Positions 47,916 through 60,179 of a stretch of DNA of 64,000 nt are shown here, one piece after another; position 1 is the stretch's first letter, and the number at the start of each line of letters is the position of its first letter. A program made the position numbers and the translations under genes. The stretch is taken from assembly GCA_021234535.1 (NCBI GenBank), contig CM037838.1, positions 26,575,969 to 26,639,968 of the forward strand, read 5' to 3'. This DNA comes from Stichopus chloronotus. Lineage: Eukaryota; Echinodermata; Holothuroidea; Aspidochirotida; Stichopodidae. Below the pieces are notes generated by a model. The model saw only the letters and a list, made by a program, of their open reading frames with translations, did no database searches and had not been told where the DNA came from.

Positions 47916-50900
47916 TGTCTCACAGCTCGAAGTTCAGTTAAATATGTTGCTCAGGAATAATTTTTTACCCACTTTCAACAATTCAAATACTGTACTGTGT
48001 CCTCGATTTATAAATCTATTGACTCATCTTAGTCATAATTCAATTAACAATCACTATAGCTACTTTCTGTGAACTGTAAGCCATGGTGTATTCTAAATGC
48101 AATATTTCCCTTTAAAATGAGTCTAAATAACATGGTAAATTATAATCATGAATCACAAACCTTGATCAATATTAGATACTCATTTAATGACGCCACATTC
48201 AACCTAACCTCCCCAAAAGTTCTTGTTTTGGGAATTAACTAGGATGCACTCATCTCTTCCAACCTGTGTGGATCAAAAGTCTGGGGATCACAGAGGGACG
48301 GTGACTGAATACGCACACATACAATTGCCACTTGTTCCACCATGGTAAAATATGGTAATGCGAAGGTTATATGAGGTGAGGGAGTATGCACTGTGAATAG
48401 CATTTTACAGCAAATGTTGACTAGCTGAGTCAGTGGTATCTGGTTTTGGAAACAAAATGCATTCATACTTCAGCTTGTGTTTACCAATCACAGCATATTA
48501 GCACCTAGCACAGGCAATCATCAGTTACTAGTGCATTGCTCAAGTATTTAGCAGTGATGAAATTTACACTCTAAGTTGGTTGTTGAAAAGACAACTATAA
48601 CTATCAATTAAAGGATAAACCGTGAACAGGGTGAAAGCTGCTAACAAAGAAAAGGAAAGACCAGGTATGAATACCAGAGTTTTGCTTTCATAAACAGATC
48701 TCTTACAATCAAGAATAGAGCTTACCCTGAATCTTGCTGTAAACAGGTTTTTCATGAACCAGACAGCAAAGATGAACAGAAAGGTGTAACCTTCAACCAC
48801 TTGAAGCAATGTTCCTGTAACCTGGAGGCATCTTATTAAAAAGTGTTGCAATATATACTGGTCTTTTGCTTCATCGAGTGTTATCCAATTGAACAGAAAC
48901 CCATGGCAACAAGAGTTTGATTAAAACTTAGCTGAAAACCAAACGTAAGATTTCTCTATGCTATTGTTTTCTTCTTCAAAGTTAAGAATTCTTCAACAGT
49001 TTTTCCTCTTTTTTTTCCATTTAGTGGATAATGAAAAACACCCCATGAAGGGATATATTAAATTCTGTCACAACAGGTCCTTTGAGTTGAAGAAACAATG
49101 GGCAGTATCATGATGGACGAAACTTAAGACAAAATAGAGGGCGCTATGACACAATCATTATGTGCCTCACCGTGGGTAATGCTACTAGTTCAAAGTCAGA
49201 ACTCAGTGCACATCTTTCTGGGGTATGAGGTTCACTCCCTATTCACAGTATAAATTCAAGTGTCACCTCCTTTCACGAAGAGTTATGAAAGGCTAAGGAA
49301 TCTAACTGGTTTGTTACCTTTGTTTCAACTGAATGGAAAAAATTCCTCAATCTAGACATATGCAAAACTTAATACAGCCACAATTTCCAGCAAACGAAAA
49401 TCACTGAAAATAAAAATTCCACCACACTGTACCAGAGACAGAAGATATTGAGAGTATCTGACAACTAAAATGAAGACAACTCTTGGAACATTACAGTGGG
49501 AATACTTCACTTAAATCTCTCTGGACAAAAGGGAGTCTACACCTAAATGTTGGTCTATTTGCACATCAAGTTTGCAATTCACTCTCCAAAAGATAAAATC
49601 CCTCCCAAAAACATCCAGGAAGGACATTCACCCTAAACACAACTGGCAACAAAATAGACACAAACTACAAAACATTAACTGTCTACAAAGCAGCTGAACA
49701 AATGGCCTGTTGGACAATTACATTCCACCTAAATTGATTGGAATCTTTTGAGAAGTTACTTTCCAACTTCACTTTCAGTTTCAGGCAGCAATAAATTTAA
49801 GGGAAAAAAAAGGGAAAAAGGAAAGTAGGAGACCCAACAAGTACAAGTACATTAATTACCTAAATGTAACACCAGCTAGAATTAGGACAATTGATACTAA
49901 AACATGTCTGTGGTTAATAAATCACGGTAAATGTTGGTTTTTCTCTTTATGCACTTATCACTCCCAAAGTTATTCATGGGACGTGCTTGCCCAAACCATG
50001 AATTTTGCACACACACTGTTGTACATCCATAATTCTTGCATAGAAAACTGAACCAAAAAATTTATAACAGCATAAACATCAGCTTGTCAGTCAAACATAC
50101 CTGTGACTAGGGACCAGAAGTTAGTGTTAGTATTCAGATGTAGCACTTACAGCATTGTTGGCAAATAACTGTAGTAAAGTTTGTTACTGAAGTAACAGAT
50201 TAAAAACAAACTATACTGTGTGATATACCAACACTGTATGATACTAATGCAATGAGACCTGCCAATCATGTTGCTATGTTGCTCACAACGACAAGGATGG
50301 TTTAATGATTTTTCTGCTCATAGAGCTGATAAAACATTCTACAATAACATGACAGATTGAAATCCACTGATATCTCAATCAAACTGTGATTGATCTATGT
50401 ACTGCAGAGCATAAATCTCATATATCAGTGAGGCTCAGTGACATCTCTGTGTAGACTGCATAACAACAAATGACATGTAGACACAAACGGGGGAATGTTG
50501 TGATGAGACTGATGTAAACTCAAATGACAGGAATTCAGTTGATCCATTCCAGAGCACTCATTTGGTAGGAGAAATAAAGTTTGATCCTCCCAGGGAAGAA
50601 CACATCAGTTAAACCTCAAAGCAACTTTATCGATAGTCAGTATAGGTAATAAAAATACATGATATACGGGCCTATACTCTTATGTTCTACGTAGCAGGTG
50701 TGTTTGCCCATCATCATGACGCTTAGTGCACGACAGATTGCTGTATCTGCCTCTCCTAGCTATGGGAGGAGAGGGGAGGCCTGTTTTTCCTGCGTCATCC
50801 TGGCTAATGAATGATCCCCTTAAGTCTTCCCATCATGCACAGGCCATTTATCCCAATGAATGCCCTTCACATGAATACCTAATTGATCGTCGCCTCAAGG

Positions 50901-51554
50901 TGTCTGCCAAAAATGGCCAGACTTGTGCAACAGTATTCATGAACAGTACTGAAATCCATGTGCTTACAGTTTCAGGAAATCCATGTGCTTGCAGGTTGTA
51001 CCACTATGTGCAAACAGTGCAAGTCTGTTAATCTTCATGACGAGCACCATAACTGTCACATGATATTCTTCTTGTCATGAGTGCTCACGTAACTTCAAAA
51101 AAGACAATGGTTTCATTATGTGCTGCACTTGTGCAACACACATGTCGTTGCACAATGCACAAATTACAACTTGTCCAACAAATTTCCTCGACAACAGCTG
51201 GGTGAGTAAAGAGGGCTTTGAAACTTTTGATGTATGTACTTTGAAAGTTCAAGCAGGATGAGCTGTTTGATGAAAAAAAAAGTTAGCCTTTACCTATAAC
51301 TTCCGTCTTTCTCCCATTTGAGACCGATCTGGAAATCAACATCTACACCACATTTCTCTCAAGAGATATTTCAATAATTCATGTGCTAATTATAGTAGAA
51401 AGAAGATTGATTTTTCTTTGCAGCAACTCTTAATGCAAAGATTAAATGTTGTTTTTAATTCACACAGAAGTTCCGTTCATTTAGCGCAGCTAGGGCCCGA
51501 GTTCTACTACAACTATTGTTTGGCCTAAATTTTGGCAAATATTTTTATTTTTAG
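47916..51554. other. non-coding stretch
   Basis: AT-rich; holds R3 copy 2 at 48338-48399. A superb plus-strand acceptor (ttttttccatttag) ending at 49024 precedes a frame encoding DNEKHPMKGYIKFCHNRSFE and a stop at 49112, without a good donor in phase. Another acceptor (ttttctttgcag) ending at 51423 precedes QLLMQRLNVVFNSHRSSVHL and a stop at about 51528. Neither was called, but both are alternative exons for the plus-strand model. Confidence 0.4.
48338..48399. repeat. dispersed repeat R3, copy 2
   Basis: Same landmark order and orientation as 36638-36695, with about 10 differences across the conserved 50 bp. Confidence 0.8.
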
Positions 51555-51603
51555 ACAAAACAGACCACAGTGCGATAGCCTTTACAGCTTTTTTACAACT
51601 GTG
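51555..51603 (+). CDS. candidate 49-bp exon of plus-strand model
   Basis: Both splice signals are strong: acceptor gcaaatatttttatttttag|A and donor ACTGTG|gtaagtgt. Two frames are open. The one entering with a single base (QNRPQCDSLYSFFTTV, exit phase 0) joins the exon at 38103-38245 in phase and leads in phase to the exons at 55625 and 56217. The other frame (entry 1, exit 2: KTDHSAIAFTAFLQL) is also possible. Short, so evidence is mainly splice quality. Confidence 0.38.
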
Positions 51604-53804
51604 GTAAGTGTAGCCAATCCTTTTCGTACACTTTTGAAATCACAGAAATAACAGCACATCCTTCTTTAGAGATTTTTATAGCTCAAAAACTCAGGGAAAG
51701 GGAAAGCTCCTGTTGTGTTACCCTGCAAAAAAGGATTTGCCAGTGAATTTAATGATTTTAAAAAAATTAACATTACAGAAACTGTTCTCTCGTTATTAGT
51801 GAAAACCATCTGCCACAAGTAGGATGTTCTAATTTTCTGGAAATTATGGAGTTGTACAACAAAATTATTTCAGATGTATCCAGGGTTGTTTGCCAGTACA
51901 ATTTGCACATCGTCTAATTGCCTGAACTGGAAAAACAACCCTGTGGAATATACCTTATTTTTTAGCCATTTTTTTTTCATTTTCTCCCTTCTCTAATGTT
52001 TCCATTTTTTTTTTTTTTCACCCATGCTGACTGCATGCTTGTCCAGTACAGCAGACTACTAATGCAGGTAGCTATTCGTGCTATGAATGGACCTGCAGTT
52101 GGACTACACTCACTGTGTTACTTGTGCATCTTATGTCAGTTTTTGTGACTCATGGAGGATCATAACGCAATTAAGGAATCAGATTTACATGATGATTTAT
52201 GGGTATAATTGATAATTAAATGGTATTTGTGTGTTGTAAGTTGGTAATTTCTATGAATACATTTTAATGCTGGTCGGATGCCAGCAGTCATGGGGTCTAT
52301 GATAATCAGTAAGAGCTAGTACCAGTAAGGTCACACCAGCCAGTGTGGTGCCATACCTGCCTACACTTCAGTTATTGAAAATTTGTGATCTTATAAATCA
52401 TCCTTTATATTTCTAGATAATCTGGAATGTATTAAGCTTACTATATGCCAATTATCCCAAATGAGTGGAAAAGTATCTCTCTTTAGGTTCAAAAGTCCAA
52501 AGTATGATATGGAACAAAGTGGTTTTTCGCACTCATTCTACATTTGTAAATAGTCTCCTCTCTCTGGAAGGCAGATGTGCATGTAATACACCCATGTGGT
52601 CCCACACTTGTAGTGGTAGTCTGCTAACGATTGTAAACAGTGCAGTAAGAACACTTGAGGGTCAATGTTGCAATATCAAGATAGATTTTTTGTCCTACAA
52701 ATTAGACAATAGGGCCATGATGTTCATTGTGCACTACCAACGATCATCCGAGAGTGTTTTGGTGATTGACTTGTTCCAGGATATAGTTCTGTGCATAAAT
52801 TCATGTTACAAAGAAACAAATCATTTAAACAAAAAGCTATAAATTGCAAGATGGATATATCCGTCATACACATCAGTGTGGTGGAGTCAGAACACGATGA
52901 TGTACAGATCAGTCACACACACTTAACCGGTTTTAAGCTTTCTGGCACTCTACTCTGCCACAAATGCCAGCTTTGCTAATAATATATGCCACAGCTGGCA
53001 CCTAATATAGAATCCATGAGACACCTGGGTCATGTGATCCCTAGTGCACGCGGGATGGGATGCGGTGAGGGGATGGTTTCAGGAGGAACAACAGACCACT
53101 AGAACTGATAAAAAGACTGTCACAATAATTGCAAAAGTGCTAGGAGGAAATCTATGACTCATTGCAATGTACTTCTATATGGTTTCACAGCTGAGTACAT
53201 GGTTAAACCATACAGCATGTATCAACTCCCAATATGTGCAAAGTGAGATGTACAAAATGTGCTTATTTTTTGTATCAGGTGGACAATTACGGTAATATTT
53301 TCATGTCCCCTGTCATGACGTAATGGTCAATTTTGGGAGGGTTTCCTTAAATTCTGTTGGTAAAACCTTCATTTTATGAATGCAAATTGTGTCTCCTATC
53401 TGAATTTTATCCAGAGGAAAACCAGTTCATTCCAGTTGAAGTAAGGTTCCTCCACATTAGTTTTGTCTCCTTGTCACCCACTTGGGACAAAATTAACATG
53501 GAGCAACGTTGACCTTCCCCAAATACAATTGACTTATTTCATTTGATTCTTCACAATAGGAAAGCCACATGTGTGCAATAGAAGACAATTACATAACTGA
53601 GCAGTTGTGAAAGGAAATCTCAAAAGATAATACAACGAATACATCAATCTCACAGTGATGATAGCACCAGAGAATGAAATGCAGACCCTGTACACGATAA
53701 TTTTGTTTCTTCAACATTTTACTGTATTCACCAAATAAAAAAAGTAATTTCTAATTCTTTTTCTCCTTTTTTTTTTCATTTTTAGAGAAAGTTTTAGTAC
53801 CAAC

Positions 53805-53934
53805 CTGTTGTATCTTCCAGGGTAGCGGACATTCTCCTGTATACTCCGTAGGTTTCGTAAGTAGCAAACTCAACCAAGTAGTGGCCCTCTGCAGAGCCCT
53901 CTGGCCTGAACTTCTGGCTGAGGGAGTCCCACAT
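53805..53934. CDS. coding-like segment, strand ambiguous
   Basis: Minus reading: ATG at 53934 with an in-frame stop 12 bp upstream, 43 codons (starts MWDSLSQKFRPEGSAEGHYL, later EFATYETYGVYRRM), then a weak donor ACAACAG|gttggt, exit phase 1. A CpG-denser region lies upstream on that strand, as for a first exon. Plus reading: strong acceptor ttgtatcttccag|GGT at 53820, open in the opposite strand's exact codon register from 53821 to a TGA at about 53994 (includes VSSKLNQVVALCRALWPELL), entry phase 0, matching the exit of 51555-51603. GC by codon position falls from first to third on plus, which slightly favours plus; the charged composition favours minus. One of the two is probably real. No family recognised on either strand. 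Confidence 0.4.
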
Positions 53935-53949
53935 TCTGAGGGCTCAAGT

Positions 53950-54620
53950 ATACTCCAGCACAGATATTACCGTTCCAAATCAATCAATCAATGACAATAT
54001 CTCTGACAAACCAGTCTCAGGCACTATACCTGTCTGTCTAGTGTCGCAAGCCGTTTAGAGATTCCCCATAATGCTGTGCCGTTTTCTCTGCTGCTATCTC
54101 TATTCAGACAGAGTGATACACGAACAAACCTGTCTATATGTCTGTCTATCTCAAAATGTGATGCAGACAACCTCTTTTGATAGAGTAAGCCGATGAGATG
54201 ATGACTGTTAATTGATCAACTTCCCACGATATCAACATTCAAGAACACAGAGCGAGATCATTCCACTTACTGACCCTGAGTGAAAGAAAGTCTTTGTAAT
54301 CCATCGGCTTCGAACCGTGCAGATCGGTGAGTTGGTTTAAACATGTACATACTATCCTGGAGAGTACACAGAAAGGTAAAGAACCAGTACGCTTCCTTCC
54401 TTCATTATATTATAAAGAACAGGATCGGAGAGACAGCGGATCACGTAGCTATGTGAGGTGTTGAGCTTATATTTACTGCAAACACAGCAGCTAGTTCAAT
54501 AAGCCTTGTCCGGTGCCCAAATAGTAAATTTCCTTCTCTTTACGTGCCGCTAAATAGAGAGAGGAAATTGAGGCTCTCTCTGAGCAAACGCACCACCAGG
54601 AAAGATTTATGCACACAAAA
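53950..54620. promoter_or_regulatory. CpG-denser region, possible promoter/5' leader (minus)
   Basis: CpGs recur about every 20-40 bp here (for example near 54045-54060, 54300-54320, 54420-54445 and 54540-54555), against very few in flanking kilobases. Position just upstream of the minus-strand ATG at 53934 suggests an unmethylated promoter. No TATA box is obvious. It could equally be exonic sequence of the plus-strand model. Confidence 0.3.
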
Positions 54621-55624
54621 TCATTTTGGAATATAAACATAAGCGAGTCGAGAGGCAAAATTTGCAACAATCAGCAACCGGCAGCAAGAAGCAATGTTTG
54701 GGAGAAGGGGAAGGGAGAGGGGGCATATGTCACCAGGTTCATGGATGTGCATACATCATTTCTAAATTTTGAAAGGGATGAAAGGTAATTCACATTTAGA
54801 AATCAGAATATATGAAATCCATTTTGAAAATTAAAACTTGAAGATTTCTTAAATCACAAAAAGACAGTGTCATAAACAACTGAATTTATCATATCCTGTA
54901 CAGCCAAGGATCCTCAACATTGCTCAAAATATTTAAGCAAACTACAGAGACAGGGCTACTCAACATTGAAAAGGTGGACAAACTTGATTCCAGGATGAAA
55001 TTTAGCAACAGAGTATTCTCTTCTTCAAGTTCAGATGAATCCAAACATCAAAAAACTTCTTTCAAAGAGACATACCGCTAGTAGAAAGAAAGCGTTGACT
55101 TCGATAAACCTTTCTGCTTAGCAACCGTTGAATAAAGACTAAAATGATTCACAGACCTTGGGAACAACCCTCGACAGGATATTTCATTTTGTAAATCGCA
55201 ACCAAACGAAACGAAAAATCATCTAGGCCATCAATTCCTGAGCCAGTTGTTTTAAGCAGGCCTACACAGAGAACAGAGACAATCAACAAAGCATTGTCGA
55301 GTTTTCCTGTCCTGATTTAACAGCAGCTAGTCAGCCAGTGATGTAGTAGAGAAGTTATCCAGAATACAGTCAAATACTGCTGAATACAATGTTAGATGGT
55401 ACATGCACAACATCGAGCAAACCTATCCTGTCACCACAGAGAGTCAACCAATGAAGTCACAAAACCTTTGAGCAAAGCTTAGTCAGCATATAAGTACCTC
55501 CGGCTGAAATTCCTGCCCACTGGAAAAGCAGTATACTGTAAGTGAAATAGGATGAAACACACACACACAAAACTTTAACAAAACGTGATGGCCTTGTTTC
55601 TTCTTCCCCCAAATAAATGACTAG
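54621..55624. other. non-coding stretch
   Basis: AT-rich, with purine-rich patches near 54700-54725 and a short (CA)n tract near 55558-55568. No gene is supported. Confidence 0.5.
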
Positions 55625-55828
55625 ACTTTGTCAAGCGAATCTGGTGCTCTGATCCCAAGCTTTGATACAGCCAGAGTCACCAATGTTAGGGCTGTGATAC
55701 AGGCCAACAAAAAAATACAAAGAAAAACTGGTCAAAAGAAATCCAAGAGTGTCAGATTGTACCAGAACAAATACCCCAAATTCCTACGATGGGAAAAAAC
55801 TTGTTACGCCTTCCTGGCTCCATTGTCA
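55625..55828 (+). CDS. candidate internal exon, basic peptide
   Basis: Acceptor region gtttcttcttcccccaaata, then atgactag|ACT, and donor TTGTCA|gtatcc bracket 68 open codons with phase 0 at both ends. The peptide begins TLSSESGALIPSFDTARVTN and continues VRAVIQANKKIQRKTGQKKS, turning strongly basic, then aromatic (YPKFLRWEKTCYAF). The frame stays open past the donor to TAA at 55855, so it could also be a terminal exon. Phase 0/0 lets it sit between 51555-51603 and 56217-56441 or be skipped. CpG content is raised. No domain recognised; the acceptor's pyrimidine tract lies somewhat far from the AG. Confidence 0.35.
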
Positions 55829-56216
55829 GTATCCCATCGCAAATATTTGAGATAAAAAGTGCAGTTTTTTGTTTTCAGTGACACAAACAACTTATCAAAA
55901 GGTGATATATAAACAAATTAGAAGGGAGTTAGTACTGAAAGTAGACTTCTGACCCTTGTGATGATGGAGCTGTAATGTCCATCTTACATGATTTCTAGAT
56001 TTGGGTGACACATGGGAGTGTTCTAACTAGTGGGTCAACTTTTCAGCTTTTCTACTTTGTCCTGTTTTCATTACTGTGGATGATACACATCAGTCTGCAC
56101 TTTCAAAAATATTGAACTTCTGTCATAAAAGTTGTATCCAACGTTTTCCTTTCCTGTAGGTGAACAATAAATTTGTCAGAAGATGAAATATTTTCTCACT
56201 AAGAGTCAGCTTTTAG

Positions 56217-56441
56217 GAGGAACATTGGCCGGAGTTGTACTTGAAAATGATCATCGCCCTAAATAATGTAACAGATCTGATGTATTGGACCCCAAAATGG
56301 CATACTTCCAAACTTGACAGAAAAGTTCCCGTAACACACCAAACCGAACAGCAGGTCACAAACGATTTAAAAGCAGAAAGTTTGAGCATACTGCAAATGC
56401 ATACAAGAGAGGGAAGACAGATTCTTTGCAATGCATCATGA
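56217..56441 (+). CDS. candidate terminal exon, unknown product
   Basis: The acceptor gagtcagcttttag|GAG opens 74 codons ending in TGA. The peptide begins EEHWPELYLKMIIALNNVTD and continues LMYWTPKWHTSKLDRKVPVT; the rest is polar and helical-looking (includes QQVTNDLKAESLSILQMHTR). Five CpGs occur in 225 bp. The antisense 72-codon ORF is cysteine- and phenylalanine-rich and looks like a shadow. Entry phase 0 fits the exits of 51555-51603 and 55625-55828. AATAAA follows at 56779 with T/G-rich sequence after it, consistent with a last exon and a 3' UTR of about 340 bp. Family unknown. Composition and polyadenylation context make it one of the stronger exon calls. Confidence 0.48.
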   Translation, partial: EEHWPELYLKMIIALNNVTDLMYWTPKWHTSKLDRKVPVTHQTEQQVTNDLKAESLSILQMHTREGRQILCNAS

Positions 56442-56778
56442 TAAAAAAAAAACCCAGTAAACTTTTGAGGCTCATACTTCGGACATAATTCACGAGAAGT
56501 GGCTTCTATGAATGAATCAATGGCCTCAGTCTGTAACAGATAAAAAGCCCAGGTTCTTAAAACTTTTCTTTAGCCTCTCTGTTGAAATCATTCACAGTTC
56601 CCTTAACAGTTTCCCAGGGACAAGTCAATAGAAGGTAAAACTTTGCTAGCATGTGAAAGGTCACATGGATTTGACGGTATTATGAACAATGAACTATACT
56701 TAGATCACATTCACACGTCTGACGAGAAACTAAAAAGAACTAATTATAGACTCTGCTTAATGATGAAAAATACTTATT

Positions 56779-56784
56779 AATAAA
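56779..56784 (+). terminator. AATAAA polyadenylation signal
   Basis: AATAAA embedded in ttattaataaaaaaaaag, followed within 10-30 bp by a T/G-containing stretch (ttcatggttatcattcttta). It lies about 340 bp after the TGA at 56441. The hexamer is common in AT-rich DNA, so support comes from its position. Confidence 0.3.
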
Positions 56785-59711
56785 AAAAAAGTTCATGGTT
56801 ATCATTCTTTATTCATTAACCAGGAAACAATTAACAGGTGACTTCAAATAGTGAATTTAGTTAAAGAGAATATGGCAGAGCTAACTTGTTGGAAATTTCT
56901 CAAATGGTAAACAATGTAAAATGTTTTACAATCCCGCATGATATTTGTATCTTTTGGATCTTACATATAATTGACATAGTTTGTACAGTATCATGCTAAT
57001 TAACGGGACATTCTTTGCACCTAGGTCCCATCTATAGGGAGGGGGGAGCGAGTCCAGCCTACCTGCACACCAGATAACTGGATATCTAAAACTTTACTGG
57101 AAAATTGGTTTAATAAAACTGATATGGCCCATCAGAAGAGGTTACTTCTAGGAGAAAACTGCTGATCTGACAGGAGGCTTTAAAAAAAAATGCAAAATGT
57201 ATTTTACTTTTTTTTGGCCTTTTTTGTTCAAAAAATAACTACTCATCCCCTTATAATGGCAGGCTCAAAGTGAACTTCATTAAATCTGGTATCAAAAGGA
57301 CTAATCTGGAAGATCACACCAGAATGACGGTCGACAACTTATCTACGTCAAGAACCGCTCACAATTAATTAGATTCTGTCGGTCCATTCTGACAGCAAAG
57401 TTGATGAACCAGGATGAAGCCTGGGAAAATTCTCACTGCAAATGCTAACATACTTCCTCAATAAACCAAAACATAAAAAAATGGACATTTTCTCCATCCA
57501 TGTAATACTTAACTTATGACTGTAAGGACTACAGAGCTTTTACTTCCTTAAAAAAAAGAGAGGGAAAAAAAAACAATGGAGAAAGTTTTGGATGATAGAA
57601 AATAAGTTCAATAAATAAAAATAATTTCAATCTGATAACCTGGAACATAATGAGAGAGGACTTTGTTTATAGCAGATATGAGTGACTTTGTGGTTTCACT
57701 GAGTAGGTTGTGGTGTTGGGTAAACAAACTCACACTTAAACAGAGACTTACTACAAAATATCTGGGCACTGCATGTGAAAACTTATTTAAACAATAAACA
57801 AATTTAAACCTGAGCATTTAAAATGTACCCCAAACTGCTTGTACATGAAAGCGTTTTAAGCTATGTGCATTTTTTGCACACGTTACAACAATGATACTGA
57901 CAAGGAAAGCTATGTGTGAGGCTGTATGGTAATAACAACATTATTGTTTCTATGAACAGTATAGTTGCATGTCATTTAAAATAGCATGTGGACTCTCTTT
58001 GATCACTGATAGACATATCCACAAGGAAACTCACATACTACTTGCTTTTCAAATTATTTTTAACTTCATAATTTGAACCTTGGTCCTTGGGAAACATGTT
58101 AGAAATTCTAAAGCAAGTGGCAAATGAGGTTAATCTACAGGCGTGTAGAGGGCGCAGAGACACTGTTTTTGGGAATGAGTCAAACAATGCATTAGTGTTA
58201 GCAAAGGGAAAGTCTGTAGTACCTGTTTAGCCAGGATATCTGTCAAGGAAACTTTTGCAATACAAACTTCAAATTCTGGAAGAAAAAAACAAACTTGAGA
58301 ACTGTTTGAATGACAAATGGTTCTGCACAAAAACTAAAACTTTTGCCTGCAGCAATTTTTTTAAGTATCTGAGTGTAAATTTTGGGTTATATACAATTAC
58401 AACCATCTACAAATACTAGCATACTCATTATCAGCTGCTCACAGAGGGACGGAAAACTTGATAACACAGCATACTGTAAAACTACATCTTGGTATTATAT
58501 CATTTCTTTGTGCTGTTTTGCCATGAACCTAAGTAATAACATACCAGAGGTCTGTTGCATTGTTTTTAAATTGTTTTAAAAGCAATGACATATGACTCAT
58601 GTACTTTTCATTTCAGGTAGTGGGACACAGCATCTAATTGTACTGTTATCCAGAACAGAGTACACAGATGAATTATGCTATGTTTATTGATATGTGACAG
58701 TAACTAGGAAACACACACCAAACATCAAGACATTTCAGAGGGGCCTTGACAAAGATTAATACATTATACATCCATGCTCCAAATTTATCTCACTTTCTAA
58801 GAATGAGCTTCGAACTGGTGAAATGGACATAAGCTCTGCACCTTGAATAGTGTGGCATGGTGGAACTGATAAGTGGCCAAAATTAATTAAGCCCCATACT
58901 GATCAAAATACAGAAGCTCAAGAATTGAGAAAAGGAGAATGCAGACCTTAAATGAAACAAAGAACAGAATTGTGAATTTATAAAACTGCTAGACAGAGAA
59001 AGCAGCCAATAAGATTAGATCCAATTACCAGAGAGATTGACTAGACGGAACCACATGTGAATATTCATTCAATATCAGCAGATCACATGGAGAACAATGA
59101 AAATGATACATTTACCAGAGAAAGGGTCACATACAAAGAACCACAATTAGCCATGGAAGTGGGAATTACTAATGTCAGCAGACAGCTGCCACTCCCTGCA
59201 GTGACACCAAAGATGGAGTTCATTTGACCAAAGGTGACACACTTATTTGCATACATACTGTATGTCAGGCATGTATCAATCACTGGTGTACAGTATGTGG
59301 CGGCTTGAAACAAATATTAATGAAAGATGCAAGAAAGAATATTTGACTTAAGATGAAAACAGACATGTGGAAGGTAGAATCCAGAGAGAAAACAATTCAA
59401 GGAGATACGAAATGGTGCCAAAAATGTGTTTTGCAAATGTCTATCCAGTGGGTGGGGATGGAGACCGTACATAACTGCAGGGACTGCCCTTGCTATAGTT
59501 ACAACTGTTATTCCAGTACCTACTTACTCAGAAAAACTAAAATTTCCCAAATAACTACACTGGCTTCAGCCTTGGGTTAAGAAAAAAAAGTATTTTGCAA
59601 AGGTGATGCACATACAACCCAGTAGCCTAAATGACTAATTTTACTGACAACATACGCACTAAATGCATCCAATTAACTATAAACACAGTGAACAGAATCA
59701 TGCAATTTCAC
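56785..59711. other. non-coding stretch, probably intergenic
   Basis: AT-rich with poly-A/T runs (57181-57189, 57208-57217, 57550-57575). ORFs of 60-76 codons on both strands lack signals. No gene is supported. Confidence 0.5.
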
Positions 59712-59849
59712 CAAGAATCTCGCCACCACTGAGAAAATCTCTCCCAACTGAATCCAGCACAACTTCGACAAATGAGAACGGTCTGCCCTGGCCGACAGGC
59801 TTTGCGTCATATCCGAAACAAACTTTCCCCACACTCAATATAACCTGTA
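59712..59849 (-). CDS. candidate minus-strand exon, unknown product
   Basis: Minus strand: acceptor gcatgggtatttttacag|TA and donor ATTCTTG|gtgaaatt bracket 138 bp, entry phase 1 and exit phase 1. The peptide begins QVILSVGKVCFGYDAKPVGQ and continues GRPFSFVEVVLDSVGRDFLS then GGEIL. Alternating hydrophobic residues and Gly suggest a beta-rich fold. Seven or more CpGs occur, well above background. A 94-codon ORF on the plus strand overlaps; its Ser/Thr/Pro-rich product looks less natural. Joins in phase to 60019-60102. No family recognised. Confidence 0.4.
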
Positions 59850-60018
59850 CTGTAAAAATACCCATGCAAGGATCATGGGCTATTGAATCCACACTCAGCA
59901 GTATAAAGACCAAATGCAGGATGAATCACAATACCACACATCGGTGATTAAATTGAGAACAGTAGGAGATCCTTCATCAGGCTCTTGATCAAACTGATGG
60001 GTGCATGGCAGTAGAAAC

Positions 60019-60102
60019 CTGTGGTTTGCACGCTGCCCCGATGATGCTGCTGCCGCCGCATCACAACATCGCGACTCACAGTCCTCGGCCTGATGATGTC
60101 TT
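60019..60102 (-). CDS. candidate minus-strand exon, unknown product
   Basis: Minus strand: acceptor gttttctgtttcctcaaag|AA with a good pyrimidine tract, and donor ACCACAG|gtttct. The frame with entry and exit phase 1 encodes DIIRPRTVSRDVVMRRQQHH then RGSVQTT and joins the next exon (59712-59849) through GTA (Val). A second frame is also open and encodes a run of alanines (CCDAAAAASSGQ), so the frame is not certain. CpG density is the highest in the last 10 kb. The overlapping longer ORFs (59895-60167 and 59948-60160) read through both splice sites. Product unknown. Confidence 0.33.
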
Positions 60103-60156
60103 CTTTGAGGAAACAGAAAACTACTGGGACATAGGAGGAACTTCTGCTTACAAACC

Positions 60157-60176
60157 TCAACGTGCATGCACGTTGA
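60157..60176. repeat. 20-bp perfect palindrome
   Basis: tcaacgtgcatgcacgttga is its own reverse complement with no spacer. It contains ACGTG and CACGT half-sites around gcatgc. It lies 55 bp upstream (in the minus-strand sense) of the candidate exon at 60019-60102. A dimeric regulator site is possible; nothing shows binding. Confidence 0.9.
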
Positions 60177-60179
60177 TTT

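Noticed and set aside
49025..49114. Open frame after a superb acceptor (ttttttccatttag)
   Set aside because: Short, ends in a stop, entry phase does not match 38245; no nearby polyadenylation signal.
51424..51530. 34-codon frame after ttttctttgcag
   Set aside because: Ends in a stop just before the better-bounded exon at 51555; cannot be in the same transcript in the assumed phase.
52465..52842. 125-codon plus-strand ORF
   Set aside because: A tolerable acceptor (tctctctttag) exists near 52485, but no donor in phase with neighbours, and composition is Cys/Ser-rich; left as chance.
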